Shown here piece by piece: positions 17,463 through 26,374 of a stretch of DNA of 64,000 bases. The notes beneath the pieces are model-generated. The model made no database searches, had not been told where the DNA came from, and saw only the letters and a program-made list of their open reading frames with translations. The translations under genes and the position numbers were made by a program. Every line of letters starts with the position of its first letter. Position 1 is the first letter of the stretch. Source of the stretch: Streptomyces pacificus (GTDB taxonomy: Bacteria > Actinomycetota > Actinomycetes > Streptomycetales > Streptomycetaceae); the NCBI RefSeq assembly GCF_011766325.1, contig NZ_BLLG01000014.1, positions 62,001 to 126,000 on the forward strand, written 5' to 3'.

Positions 17463-18485
17463 ATGGCCATGCCGCTCCGCCAGACCATCAGGGTCGGGAC
17501 CTATCTCTTCGAACAGAAGCTCCGCAGGCGTGAGAAGTTCCCGCTGATCGTGGAGCTGGAGCCGTTGTACGCCTGCAATCTGAAGTGCGAGGGCTGCGGC
17601 AAGATCCAGCACCCGGCCGGGGTCCTCAGACAGCGCATGCCGGTCGCCCAGGCGGTGGGCGCGGTTCTGGAGTCCGGTGCCCCGATGGTGTCGATCGCGG
17701 GCGGCGAACCGCTGATGCACCCTCAGATCGACGAGATCGTCACACAGCTGGTGGCCCGGCGGAAGTACGTCTTCCTCTGCACCAACGCCTTGCTGCTGCG
17801 CAAGAAGATGGACCGGTTCACCCCCTCGCGCTACTTCGCCTTCGCCGTCCACATCGACGGACTGCGCGAGCGGCACGACGAGTCGGTCGCCCAGGAGGGC
17901 GTCTTCGACGAGGCGGTGGCGGCGATCAGGGAGGCCAAGGAGCGGGGCTTCCGGGTGACCACCAACTCCACGTTCTTCAACACCGACACTCCGCAGACGG
18001 TCGTCGAGGTGCTGAACTACCTCAATGACGACCTCAGGGTCGACGAGATGATGATCTCCCCGGCATACGCCTACGAGAAGGCGCCGGACCAGGAGCACTT
18101 CCTCGGCGTGGAGCAGACCCGGGAGCTGTTCAGGAAGGCGTTCGCCGACGGCAACCGGCGGCGCTGGCGGCTCAACCACTCACCGCTCTTCCTGGACTTC
18201 CTCGAGGGCAAGGTCGACTTCCCCTGCACGGCCTGGGCGATCCCGAACTACTCGCTGTTCGGCTGGCAGCGCCCCTGCTATCTGATGAGCGACGGGTACG
18301 TGTCCACGTACCGGGAACTCGTCGAGGAGACCGACTGGAACAGCTACGGCCGGGGCAAGGACCCGCGCTGCGCGAACTGCATGGCGCACTGCGGGTACGA
18401 ACCGACCGCCGTCCTGGCCACCATGGGCTCCCTGAAGGAGTCGCTGCGCGCGGCGCGGGAGACCGTGACGGGGAGCGGGAGTTGA
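17463..18485 (+). CDS. hpnH: Adenosylhopane synthase HpnH (radical SAM)
   Basis: A 340-residue radical SAM enzyme that adds the 5'-deoxyadenosyl group to hopene. The [4Fe-4S] cluster motif is C38-x3-C42-x2-C45 in YACNLKCEGCGK, and SIAGGEPLMH is the SAM-binding GGE segment. A C-terminal cysteine group (CANCMAHCGYEP) is typical for the family. AGGAGG stands 8 nt before ATG 17463. In S. coelicolor this gene is followed by ispG and dxs copies; here an aminotransferase follows after 139 nt. Confidence 0.95.
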   Translation: MAMPLRQTIRVGTYLFEQKLRRREKFPLIVELEPLYACNLKCEGCGKIQHPAGVLRQRMPVAQAVGAVLESGAPMVSIAGGEPLMHPQIDEIVTQLVARRKYVFLCTNALLLRKKMDRFTPSRYFAFAVHIDGLRERHDESVAQEGVFDEAVAAIREAKERGFRVTTNSTFFNTDTPQTVVEVLNYLNDDLRVDEMMISPAYAYEKAPDQEHFLGVEQTRELFRKAFADGNRRRWRLNHSPLFLDFLEGKVDFPCTAWAIPNYSLFGWQRPCYLMSDGYVSTYRELVEETDWNSYGRGKDPRCANCMAHCGYEPTAVLATMGSLKESLRAARETVTGSGS

Positions 18486-18624
18486 GACCGGCCGCCGGAC
18501 CGCGGACGCCCGCCGCTCCGGCCGGAGCACGGCGAACCGGGCAGGTCCCGGAGCGCGCCGGTTCCCCGGCGCCCGCCGGGACCGCCCGGCCGGGGCGCCC
18601 CGCGGCGTTCCAGGAGAGCGGCGG

Positions 18625-20010
18625 ATGAGCAACGGCTTCGACCTCGCGAAACTCCTGGAGGAACGAGGGAGGGAGCGGTACGAACTCCACGCCCGGCATC
18701 TCAACCACCAACTGCCGCGGATGCTGCGGACCATCGGCTTCGACCGGGTGTACCAGCGGGCGGAGGGCGCCTACTTCTGGGACGAGGAAGGCCGCGACTA
18801 CCTCGACATGCTCTCCGGATTCGGCGTCATGGGCCTCGGCCGGCACCACCCCGTCGTCCGCAAGGCGCTCCACGACGTCCTCGACACCCCCCTCGCCGAC
18901 CTGACCCGCTTCGACTGCCCGCCGCTGCCCGGGCTTCTCGCCGAGAGGCTGCTGGCCCACAGCCCCCACCTGGACCGCGTGTTCTTCTGCAACAGCGGCA
19001 CGGAGGCGGTCGAGACGGCCCTGAAGTTCGCCCGCTGCGCGACCGGCCGGCCCAGGATCCTCTACTGCGGCCATGCCTTCCACGGGCTGACGGCCGGGTC
19101 GCTCTCGGTCAACGGCGAGGCGGGCTTCCGGGACGGCTTCGCCCCGCTCCTCCCCGACACCGCGGTAGGGCTGGGCGATCTGGCGGCGCTGGAACGGGAG
19201 CTGGCACGCGGCGACGTGGCCGGCTTCGTCGTGGAGCCGATCCAGGGCAAGGGCGTGCACGAGACCCCGCCGGGGTTCCTTCCCGCGGCGCGGGAACTGC
19301 TGCGCAGGCACGGGGCACTGCTGATCGCCGACGAGGTGCAGACCGGCCTCGGCAGAACCGGCGACTTCTACGCCTACCAGCACGAGGACGGCGCCGAGCC
19401 GGACCTGGTCTGTGTCGCCAAGGCCCTCTCCGGCGGCTATGTGCCGGTCGGCGCGACCCTGGGCAGGGAATGGATCTTCAGAAAGGTCTACTCCTCGATG
19501 GACCGGGTGCTGGTGCACTCGGCGAGTTTCGGCTCCAACGCCCAGGCCATGGCCGCGGGCCTCGCCGTGCTCTCGGTGATCGAGGACGAGCAGATCGTGG
19601 CGAACGCCAGGGCCACCGGGGACCTGCTGAGGGCCCGGCTCGCCGCGCTCGTGGACCGCTACGAGCTGCTCCACGAGGTCCGCGGACGCGGGCTGATGAT
19701 CGGGATCGAGTTCGGCAGACCGTCCTCGCTGAAGCTGCGCGGCCGCTGGTCGATGCTGCAGGCGGCGCGCAAGGGGCTGTTCGCCCAGATGGTGGTCGTG
19801 CCGCTGCTGCAGCGCCACCGCATCCTCACCCAGGTCTCGGGCGACCGGCTCGAAGTGATCAAGCTGATTCCGCCGCTCACCATCGGAGAGCGGGAGGTCG
19901 ACCGGTTCGTCGGGGCCTTCACCGCCGTCATGGAAGAGGCGCACGGAGGCAGCGGGCTGCTGTGGGACTTCGGGAAGAACCTCGTGAAGCAGGCGATGGC
20001 CGGTCACTGA
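18625..20010 (+). CDS. hpnO: Class III PLP aminotransferase (HpnO-like, hopanoid amination)
   Basis: A 461-residue class III aminotransferase, here probably converting ribosyl- or formylhopane-derived intermediates to aminobacteriohopanetriol. FFCNSGTEAVETALKFAR binds the PLP phosphate, ADEVQTGLGRTG contains the cofactor aspartate, and the lysine of CVAKALSGGYVPVGA forms the Schiff base. ATG 18625 follows GGAGAGCGGCGG. It is the last gene of the hopanoid operon. The substrate is assigned from context and family; ornithine-type aminotransferases look similar. Confidence 0.85.
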   Translation: MSNGFDLAKLLEERGRERYELHARHLNHQLPRMLRTIGFDRVYQRAEGAYFWDEEGRDYLDMLSGFGVMGLGRHHPVVRKALHDVLDTPLADLTRFDCPPLPGLLAERLLAHSPHLDRVFFCNSGTEAVETALKFARCATGRPRILYCGHAFHGLTAGSLSVNGEAGFRDGFAPLLPDTAVGLGDLAALERELARGDVAGFVVEPIQGKGVHETPPGFLPAARELLRRHGALLIADEVQTGLGRTGDFYAYQHEDGAEPDLVCVAKALSGGYVPVGATLGREWIFRKVYSSMDRVLVHSASFGSNAQAMAAGLAVLSVIEDEQIVANARATGDLLRARLAALVDRYELLHEVRGRGLMIGIEFGRPSSLKLRGRWSMLQAARKGLFAQMVVVPLLQRHRILTQVSGDRLEVIKLIPPLTIGEREVDRFVGAFTAVMEEAHGGSGLLWDFGKNLVKQAMAGH

Positions 20011-20402
20011 GCAGGGCTCGGCAGCGCAGGGCGGGGCCGGGCGGGGAGCGCCCCGCGGGCGCCGAGGTCCGGTCACCGCGGGCCGGTACGGCGGAGGACC
20101 GGGAGGCGGTCCCCGCGCCCCGGCCCGGCCCGGCCCGCCGCGCCGGGACGAGGTGCGGTGTGCCCGAGGCGTCGGGCCCGCGCGCGTCGATTCCCGGGCG
20201 TCGGTACCTGGGGCAGGCGGGCGGGCGGGCAGGCAGGCAGGCAGGCACGAGGGTGTGCGGTCGGGCGAGGGGCCGGTCCGGGTCCGGCCGTGGCCGTCTC
20301 CCGCCGGCCCACTTCCAGGCATCCGGGCCCGGAAGGGCCCTCGGGCTGAGCGGTGACCCCCGGCGCGGGCAGCTCCGGTCCGGGGCCGGCGGTCGGCCGT
20401 GG
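20011..20402. other. Convergent intergenic region with GGCA/GGGC microsatellite
   Basis: About 390 GC-rich bases between convergent genes. Bases 20216-20246 form a tetranucleotide run (GGGC repeats turning into GGCA repeats). Many short GC-rich inverted repeats could end transcription from both sides. No gene is supported. Confidence 0.45.
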
Positions 20403-21218
20403 TCAGGCGGTGCCGTCGAGGAGCCTTTCCCGCAGCCGTTCCCGCAGCGCGGGCGTCAGGCCGAGACCTTCCTCCAGATAGCGCTCGGTGCCGCCCCAGA
20501 CCTCCTCCATGGTCTCGAACGCCGCGGCCAGGTACTCGGCACGGGCGTCGAACAGCGGGTTGAGCAGCTCCATCACCTCGGGCGACATCCCGGCCGGTGA
20601 GCTGTCGCTGCGGCGTACCCGGTAGCGCCGTTGGGGGTCGTTGGACTTGAGGTAGTCCGCCTCGATGGCGTCCCGCTCGACGCCCACGGCCAGCAGCGAG
20701 ACCGCGATGGACAGGCCGGCCCGGTCCTTGCCCGCCGCACAGTGCATCAGCGCCGGCGTGCTGTCCTCGGCCAGCGCGTGCAGGACGCGGCTGTGCTCGG
20801 CGGTGCGCTCAGTGACGATCATGCGGTAGGAGGCGATCATGCGCCCGGCCGCCTGGCCGTCGGCGAGGATCGACGTGAGCTGATCGAGGTCCCCGTCGCG
20901 CACCATGCGCCAGAACTCGGCGCCGTCGGCCGGGTCCGACAGCGGGATGTTGACGTTGCGCACTCCCGAGAGCTCGACGTCCGGCCCCTCCAGCCGCTGG
21001 TCGGCGGCATTGCGGAAGTCGAAGATCGTGTGGAGCCCGAGTGAGGAGAGGAAGGCCGCGTCGGTGTCCGTCGCGTGTGCGAGATGGCCGCTGCGGAACA
21101 GCCGTCCGTACCGAACGCGCCGTCCGTCCACGGTCGGCAGTCCGCCCACGTCCCGGAAGTTGCGCACGCCGGACAGTTCGGGTTCGGCCGACGGGGTCTG
21201 GGGCAGCTGCTGCGTCAC
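20403..21218 (-). CDS. Tyrosine-specific protein phosphatase (PTP/DSP fold)
   Basis: A 271-residue phosphatase. The catalytic P-loop HCAAGKDRAG places nucleophile Cys160 and Arg166 in the CX5R arrangement, matching the bacterial tyrosine/serine phosphatases with the HCxxGKDR motif (MptpB/LipA-like). The N-terminal GVRNFRDVGGLPT is the other family hallmark. No signal peptide. GTG 21218 is preceded by GGAGGAG; a longer reading frame upstream lacks a ribosome site. It stands alone between the hopanoid operon and a cell-wall peptidase, so no substrate is suggested. Confidence 0.9.
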   Translation of the reverse strand: MTQQLPQTPSAEPELSGVRNFRDVGGLPTVDGRRVRYGRLFRSGHLAHATDTDAAFLSSLGLHTIFDFRNAADQRLEGPDVELSGVRNVNIPLSDPADGAEFWRMVRDGDLDQLTSILADGQAAGRMIASYRMIVTERTAEHSRVLHALAEDSTPALMHCAAGKDRAGLSIAVSLLAVGVERDAIEADYLKSNDPQRRYRVRRSDSSPAGMSPEVMELLNPLFDARAEYLAAAFETMEEVWGGTERYLEEGLGLTPALRERLRERLLDGTA

Positions 21219-21763
21219 GGGGGCTCCTCCGTGTCTGCGGTCGGCGCTGCTCGCCGACGATGGCGCGGTGCTGACATTACGACACCGGTTTCGCAGGCAG
21301 TTATCTCGTGCTCTGCGGGGATCCCGACGAGGGGTGCTCCGCCCCGCGTGCGTGGGCGGTGGTGGCGGTGCTCTGCTCGCAGTGCCGTGGGCGGTGGGGC
21401 GCCCGTGCTGCGGTGCCGGATGCGCTGTCCGCTGCACTGGAGAGCGGCAGGACGTCCGCTGCGGGAAGGGGATTCCGGCCATCCGGCCATCCGGCCATCC
21501 GGCCAAAAGGGCAGATTCGCCCTATTCGCTGTTATGTATCCCCAAGCCGTGAAATGTCGGATTCGGGTTCTTCTGGGAATTCGGGGCGATTGGATGGGGT
21601 ATGGCGATCAGTCCGTGAGCTGAATCATATCCGTGACGTTCCGTGGGGGCCGGGTCGGTCAAATCCCCTTCCCCTCAGGGTGTCGGCGATCCGGAATCCA
21701 CTCAGTGTGACCAGGAAATGTCTGCCGATATCCGGCAGATCGATTCGGCGGGGAAATGGCGGC
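21219..21763. other. Divergent intergenic region with short repeats
   Basis: It separates the phosphatase from the riboswitch-controlled peptidase. An 8-bp unit (CCGGCCAT) is repeated three times near 21476-21502. At 21721-21739 there is a perfect palindrome TCTGCCG-ATATC-CGGCAGA about 25 bases upstream of the proposed peptidase promoter, a plausible operator. Local AT content is higher near 21520-21640. No gene is supported. Confidence 0.45.
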
Positions 21764-21793
21764 TTGTTTCCCTCTGCCCGGCTCCCTTACCGT
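21764..21793 (+). promoter_or_regulatory. Candidate housekeeping promoter for the M23 peptidase
   Basis: TTGTTT at 21764-21769 and TACCGT at 21788-21793 are separated by 18 bp, a fair match to streptomycete HrdB promoters. Transcription would start near 21800, just ahead of the riboswitch. Confidence 0.4.
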
Positions 21794-21857
21794 CACCGCA
21801 ATCCGGCCGGAACGCCTCGTCCTGCCGCCGACCGGAATATCGCACCCACCCACACAC

Positions 21858-21982
21858 ATGCGGCAGGAGCGGGGGACCCAGGTACCGCGCCGTTCCGTGA
21901 CCCCGGACGGCTTGGGGTGAAGCCGTGCCCATGTGCGGCCGGGCGGCTCCAGCCCGAACCCGACAGCTCACCTCGCAGGCGG
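21858..21982 (+). promoter_or_regulatory. Cyclic di-AMP riboswitch (ydaO-yuaA class)
   Basis: The 5' leader of the M23 peptidase carries the conserved blocks of the ydaO/yuaA riboswitch as found before rpfA and wall hydrolases in Streptomyces: GCGGGGGACCCAGGTACC near 21869, GCTTGGGGTGAAGCCGTGCC near 21910, GGGCGGCT then CCAGCCCGAACCCGACAGCT at 21949-21968, and CACCTCGCAGGC just after. Binding of c-di-AMP normally lowers expression of the downstream hydrolase. The AGAGGAAAG ribosome site at about 21986 follows immediately. Confidence 0.88.
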
Positions 21983-21998
21983 CGGAGAGGAAAGCGCC

Positions 21999-23000
21999 AT
22001 GCCCGGCAAGGGGAAGCACCGCCGTCCGAAAGCCAGCCCGTTCAGGCGCGGACTGATCGCCGCCGGAACGGGCGGAGCGGCCATCGCGATCCCGTTCACC
22101 GGCGCCGCGGGCGCGCACGCCACCGGGCAGTCGGCGCCCACCGGGCAGTCCGTGTCCGCCGGGCAGTCTGCGCCCGCCGGGTATGCCGCCCCGGCCCCGC
22201 AGAGGGCCGCCTCCCCTCAGGCGCCGCGGACCGGCAAGGCGGCCGGGCTCTACACCGTCGTGCCGGGCGACCACCTTTCCAAGATCGCGGTCGAGCAGCA
22301 GGTCGCGGGCGGCTGGCAGCGGCTCTACGCCCACAACCGCGCCGCGGTCGGTGACAACCCGTCGCTGATCCACCCGGGCCTCGAGCTCAGCCTGCACGGC
22401 GAGTCGAAGGCCCGCAGCGCCCCCGAGCCGCAGGCGAAGAGCGACCGCACGGCCGGCACCCCGGCGAAGGCCCGGAACCAGCCGACGGCGCAGCGGGAGG
22501 CGGCCTCCGCTGACAGCACTCCCCGCGCCGCGGCGGCCCCGTCGGCGGCCCCCGTCCAGGCGCCGGCAGCGGGAACCGTCGCCCGCAACGCGCCCTCGGG
22601 CTACGTCGCCCCGGTGAACGGCGGCGTCGGCACCGCGTACCGGGCCGCCGGCGCCATGTGGTCCAGCGGCTACCACACCGGGGTGGACTTCGTCGCCCCG
22701 ACCGGCACCTCCGTGAAGGCCGTCGGGCCCGGCGCGGTCGTCTCGGCGGGGTGGAGCGGCGCCTACGGCAACGAGGTCGTCATCAAGCACGACGACGGGA
22801 CCTACTCGCAGTACGCCCACCTCTCCCAGCTGTCCGTCTCCTCCGGAGAGGCCGTCACGGGCGGCCGGCAGATCGGCCTGTCCGGCTCGACCGGCAACTC
22901 CACCGGTCCGCACCTGCACTTCGAGGTCCGCACCGGCCCCGGTTACGGATCGGACATCGACCCGCTGGCCTATCTGCGCCGCCACGGGGTCGTCATCTGA
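21999..23000 (+). CDS. Secreted LysM-M23 peptidoglycan endopeptidase
   Basis: A 333-residue exported wall hydrolase. Residues 1-40 contain a basic start (KGKHRRPK) and a hydrophobic AAGTGGAAIAIPFTGAAGAHA signal-like stretch. An Ala/Ser/Pro-rich linker with repeated GQSAP units leads to a LysM domain (about 84-134, VVPGDHLSKIA) that binds peptidoglycan. The C-terminal M23 domain has the zinc residues in HTGVDF (His226 region) and HLHFEV (near 305). M23 enzymes cut peptide cross-links. Control by the upstream c-di-AMP riboswitch ties it to growth or germination. Confidence 0.93.
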   Translation: MPGKGKHRRPKASPFRRGLIAAGTGGAAIAIPFTGAAGAHATGQSAPTGQSVSAGQSAPAGYAAPAPQRAASPQAPRTGKAAGLYTVVPGDHLSKIAVEQQVAGGWQRLYAHNRAAVGDNPSLIHPGLELSLHGESKARSAPEPQAKSDRTAGTPAKARNQPTAQREAASADSTPRAAAAPSAAPVQAPAAGTVARNAPSGYVAPVNGGVGTAYRAAGAMWSSGYHTGVDFVAPTGTSVKAVGPGAVVSAGWSGAYGNEVVIKHDDGTYSQYAHLSQLSVSSGEAVTGGRQIGLSGSTGNSTGPHLHFEVRTGPGYGSDIDPLAYLRRHGVVI

Positions 23001-23108
23001 CGCCGCGCGGGCACCTCGCGCAGGCGTCATCCGCCCGCCGGCTCCCGCGCGGGGGCCGGCGGACGCCTTCCCACCGCCCCGGCGGGAAGCAGGCAGGCCG
23101 GGCGATGC

Positions 23109-23162
23109 CTGTTCGGCCTGTTCGGCCTGTTCGGCCTGTTCGGCCTGTTCGGCCTGTTCGGC
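23109..23162. repeat. Six tandem copies of a 9-bp unit (CTGTTCGGC)
   Basis: Exactly six perfect copies of a 9-base unit lie between the peptidase and the SGNH hydrolase, followed at once by CAGAGTGGCCG that extends an inverted repeat with the last unit. The unit length keeps frames open, but no start or ribosome site uses it. It is a likely slippage-prone minisatellite. Confidence 0.9.
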
Positions 23163-23260
23163 CAGAGTGGCCGAAAGTCGGCGCGGTGGTCCATGTCACG
23201 TGCCGTCAACCTCTCCCTACGGTGGCGTAGGCCACTTCGCGCGGTGAATGATGGCTCGAC

Positions 23261-24052
23261 GTGGCAGACGAATCGCGATCAAGAACCAGGGAACCCTTCG
23301 GGTCGTACGCGGCGATCGGTGACAGCTTCACCGAGGGTGTCGGAGACCCCGGACCCGACGGACGGTTCGTCGGATGGGCGGACCGTCTCGCGGTCCTGCT
23401 GGGCGACCGCCTACCGGAGCACGGTTTCCGCTACGCCAATCTCGCCGTACGCGGCAGGCTCCTCGACCAGATCGTGGAGGAGCAGGTCCCGCGCGCCAGG
23501 GAGCTTGCTCCGGACCTGGTGACCTTCTGCGCCGGCGGTAACGACATCATCCGGCCGGGCAGCGACCCCGACGCCGTCGCGGAACGCTTCGAGCGGGCGG
23601 TCGCCGACCTGACCGCCTCCGTGGGCACGGTGATGGTGACGACGGGGTTCGACACCCGACGGGTACCCGTCCTGCGCCATCTGCGGGGCAGGATCGCCAC
23701 CTACACCGCGCACGTCCGAGCCATCGCCGACCGGTACCACTGCCCCGTCCTCGACCTGTGGTCCCTCCGGTCGGTGCAGGACAGGCGGGCCTGGGACGCC
23801 GACCGGCTGCACCTGTCGCCCGAGGGACACACCCGGGTGGCGCTGCGCGCCGCACAGGTGCTCGGTCTGGACGTGCCCGCGGACCCCGACCAGCCGTGGC
23901 CCCCGCTGCCCCCGCGCGGCAGCCTGGAAGTCCGCAGGGACGACATCCAGTGGGCCCGCGAGCACCTCGCGCCGTGGATCGGACGTCGGCTCAGGGGCGA
24001 GTCGTCCGGCGATCACGTGGCGCCGAAGCGACCTGACCTGCTGCCGCTCTGA
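23261..24052 (+). CDS. SGNH/GDSL-family hydrolase
   Basis: A 263-residue cytoplasmic-type SGNH esterase/lipase. Block I is AAIGDSFTEGVGD (catalytic Ser), the glycine block ANLAVRGRLLDQI, the Asn block FCAGGNDIIRPG and the catalytic Asp/His block DADRLHLSPEGHTRVA. No signal peptide is seen, so the substrate is likely intracellular. GTG 23261 gives MADESRSR; the ribosome site is weak. Its 3' end overlaps the convergent radical SAM gene by 40 nt. Confidence 0.9.
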   Translation: MADESRSRTREPFGSYAAIGDSFTEGVGDPGPDGRFVGWADRLAVLLGDRLPEHGFRYANLAVRGRLLDQIVEEQVPRARELAPDLVTFCAGGNDIIRPGSDPDAVAERFERAVADLTASVGTVMVTTGFDTRRVPVLRHLRGRIATYTAHVRAIADRYHCPVLDLWSLRSVQDRRAWDADRLHLSPEGHTRVALRAAQVLGLDVPADPDQPWPPLPPRGSLEVRRDDIQWAREHLAPWIGRRLRGESSGDHVAPKRPDLLPL

Positions 24053-25023
24053 CCACCGCGCCCTGCTCCCGGGCTCCGGTGGTCAGGCGGTCGCGGGGCC
24101 GGGGCCGGGTGCGGGATCGTCACCGCCCCGCCGGCCCCACCCGGGGCGATCGCGCCGACGGGCACCGAGTCCGGGTACCCGGCGGGTATCCGCTCCAGGA
24201 CCCCGCCGGCGAACACGTCGTACAGCGGCAGCGACTCCAGATGGACATAGCCGATATGGCAGTCGCACACCGCGAGCGGGCAGGCCCGCGGCCGCAGCGC
24301 CGCACGGTAGGAACCGTCGTAGAGATTCCCGAGTTCGGAGCGTACGAAATGGCAGCGCCGCACCGTGCCGTCGCCGTCCACCGAGACGACCGACTCGCCC
24401 GTGCGGCAGGGCAGCCCGGCCGAGCGGTGGGGCCGCCGGCTGTACGGGAACAGGGGATCCAGCGCCGTCCAGCGGGCGGCCTCCTCGTCCGTGTACAGCC
24501 GCCCCTCTGCCGCGTTGACCCACAGATAGACCGGGTCCGGCAGATCCGCCCGGAGCCGCCGGGCGGACTCCAGGTGCTCCTCGAGGCCGACGATCCCGAC
24601 GCTGAACCTGACCCCGCGCGCGGTCAGGTCCCGGCACTTGCCGAGGAAGCGGGCGTACGGCGTCTGGCCTGGGTGGTAGGTGCACCACAGCGCCAGCCGC
24701 CGCGGGTCCGCGTCCTCCAGCCAGTCCGTGCGGCAGCTCAGATTGGTTTGGACGGCGACCCTGCGGATGTGCGGCAACCGGGACAGCTCGCACAGCGCCC
24801 GCCGGTACCAGGAGCGCACCAGTGCCTCGCCCCACGGAGTGAACAGCACCGACAGCCGGTGGTCCTCACCCCGGTGCTCCGCCGCCCAGCCCGTGAACCG
24901 CTCCAGCGCCGCCCGGTCGGCCCGCAGCCGGTCGCGGCTGTCCCGCCGCTTGGCGAACGGGCAGTAGGGGCAGTCGTAGTCGCACGACGCCAGCGGCCCG
25001 CGGTAGAGCACGGTCAGATCCAT
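24013..25023 (-). CDS. STM4011-family radical SAM protein
   Basis: A 336-residue radical SAM protein. The cluster-binding cysteines are C14-x3-C18-x2-C21 in SCDYDCPYCPF. Two later cysteine groups (CRTGESVVSVDGDGTVRRC and PLAVCDCHIGY) resemble auxiliary-cluster regions of SPASM/twitch enzymes. The last 35 residues are Pro/Gly/Arg-rich and likely unstructured. It matches what I know as the STM4011 family. It is the last gene of a five-gene operon, 7 nt after STM4012. The reaction is unknown. Confidence 0.87.
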   Translation of the reverse strand: MDLTVLYRGPLASCDYDCPYCPFAKRRDSRDRLRADRAALERFTGWAAEHRGEDHRLSVLFTPWGEALVRSWYRRALCELSRLPHIRRVAVQTNLSCRTDWLEDADPRRLALWCTYHPGQTPYARFLGKCRDLTARGVRFSVGIVGLEEHLESARRLRADLPDPVYLWVNAAEGRLYTDEEAARWTALDPLFPYSRRPHRSAGLPCRTGESVVSVDGDGTVRRCHFVRSELGNLYDGSYRAALRPRACPLAVCDCHIGYVHLESLPLYDVFAGGVLERIPAGYPDSVPVGAIAPGGAGGAVTIPHPAPAPRPPDHRSPGAGRGGQSGSRSGRFGAT

Positions 25024-25030
25024 CGGCGCC

Positions 25031-26374
25031 TCACTTCGGTTCGTACGTGGCCATGGCCTGCCGCACGGCGGGCGAGAACAGCTCGGGACCCAGCGCGTCC
25101 GAGTGCGCCAGCCCTTCAGGGGTGAGCCGCAGCAGGCCCCCGCTCTCCTCCAGCCAGCCGCGCCCGGCGAACGCGGCCAACTCGGCGGGGAAGTCCTCGG
25201 CGGGAGTGCTGCCGAAACGCTCCCGGTAGTCGGCCACCTCCATGCCCCGCGCCTGCAGCAGCGACTGCAGCAGATGCCGGCGGCGCGCCTCGCCGCCGTC
25301 GATCGGCCGTCCTGCCTCGGCGCGGGTGAAGTCCACCGTCCGGGTGTAGTCGTCGATGATCTGGCGTATCCGGTGCATGTCCACGGCGTAGTCGAAGGAG
25401 TAGTGCAGCCCCGAGGTGTACGAGCGTGCCCCGCAACCGAGGCCGATCATGCCGTCGGTCTGGCAGGCGTGGTCGTCCGGGCCGCGCGGCGCCGTGTCCT
25501 GCGCGCCGCGGCGCCGGAACATCCGCATCGAGACCTGCTGGTAGCCGTGCGCCAGGAGGTGGTCGCGGCCCTGCCGGTAGAGCCGCAGCCGCTGCTCGTC
25601 CCAGGAGGTGTCCGCGTCACCGCGCGGTTTCCGGCCGAGGCCCGTCAGCGGCCGTACGTAGAGGGGATACAGATACAGCTCTTCGGGACGCCAGCCGAGT
25701 GCCGCGTCGAGGGAACGCCGCCAGGTCGTCTCCGTCTGCCCGTCGATGCCGTAGATCAGATCGATGTTGAGGACGGGCACGCCGGTGTCCCGGATGCGGC
25801 CGAGCGCGGCCTCGACGTCCGCGCGCCGCTGCGGGCGGACGGCGGCCCTCGCCTCGTCGTCCACGAAGCTCTGCACGCCGATGCTCAACCGGGTCGTGCC
25901 GCGCTCGGCGAGCACCGCGAGGCGGTCGGCGGTCGCGGTGGCCGGGGACGTCTCCACCGACAGCGGCACCCCGCGCAGATCGGCGCCCATCCGCCGCTCG
26001 GCGATGTCGCAGAGCCGCTCCAGTTCCCCGGCGGTGAGGAAGGTCGGCGTGCCGCCGCCGAACGCGGCGGCCGCGAACCGGACCGGTTCGGTGTCGCCCA
26101 GCGCCTCCCGCACGGCCGCGGCCTGCCGCTCCAGCGCGTCGAGATACCGCGTCGTCAGCTCGTCCGGGGCGCCGATCCGGGTGAACAGGTTGCAGAAGCC
26201 GCAGCGGATCTCGCAGAACGGGATGTGGAGGTAGAGGGAGAGTGCGTCCTTCCGCTCACCGGACCACAGTTCGCCCAGCGCGGGCCGCTCCGGCAGTGGA
26301 CGGTAGGACGTCTTGTGCGGGTAGGCGTACACATAGCTCCGGTACGGGCGGATCCCCCGCACCGCGCCGCTCAC
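25031..26374 (-). CDS. STM4012-family radical SAM protein (HemN/HemW-like)
   Basis: A 447-residue radical SAM protein of the coproporphyrinogen-oxidase-like (HemN/HemW) group. The motif C54-x3-C58-x2-C61 lies in HIPFCEIRCGFCNLF; AFGGGTPTFL and SIGVQSFVD are the further SAM- and substrate-side motifs of this group. CQTDGMIGLGCGARSYTSGLH in the C-terminal half is also typical. GTG 26374 overlaps the upstream gene's stop by 4 nt. Without a haem locus nearby it is unlikely to be a haem enzyme; its partner genes suggest a dedicated modification pathway. Confidence 0.9.
   Translation of the reverse strand: MSGAVRGIRPYRSYVYAYPHKTSYRPLPERPALGELWSGERKDALSLYLHIPFCEIRCGFCNLFTRIGAPDELTTRYLDALERQAAAVREALGDTEPVRFAAAAFGGGTPTFLTAGELERLCDIAERRMGADLRGVPLSVETSPATATADRLAVLAERGTTRLSIGVQSFVDDEARAAVRPQRRADVEAALGRIRDTGVPVLNIDLIYGIDGQTETTWRRSLDAALGWRPEELYLYPLYVRPLTGLGRKPRGDADTSWDEQRLRLYRQGRDHLLAHGYQQVSMRMFRRRGAQDTAPRGPDDHACQTDGMIGLGCGARSYTSGLHYSFDYAVDMHRIRQIIDDYTRTVDFTRAEAGRPIDGGEARRRHLLQSLLQARGMEVADYRERFGSTPAEDFPAELAAFAGRGWLEESGGLLRLTPEGLAHSDALGPELFSPAVRQAMATYEPK

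Noticed and set aside
20153..20356. Several short open frames in the GC-rich spacer after the aminotransferase
   Set aside because: No ribosome sites, biased composition driven by tetranucleotide repeats, and frames open on both strands at once.
23109..23162. Regular repeats that might be a CRISPR array
   Set aside because: The 9-bp units are contiguous with no spacers, and no cas gene is present. The same holds for the array at 60365-60436.
25031..26374. Oxygen-independent coproporphyrinogen III oxidase (haem synthesis) as the function of the STM4012 protein
   Set aside because: The family resemblance is real, but the gene sits in the STM401x operon with no haem genes, so a haem role is unlikely.
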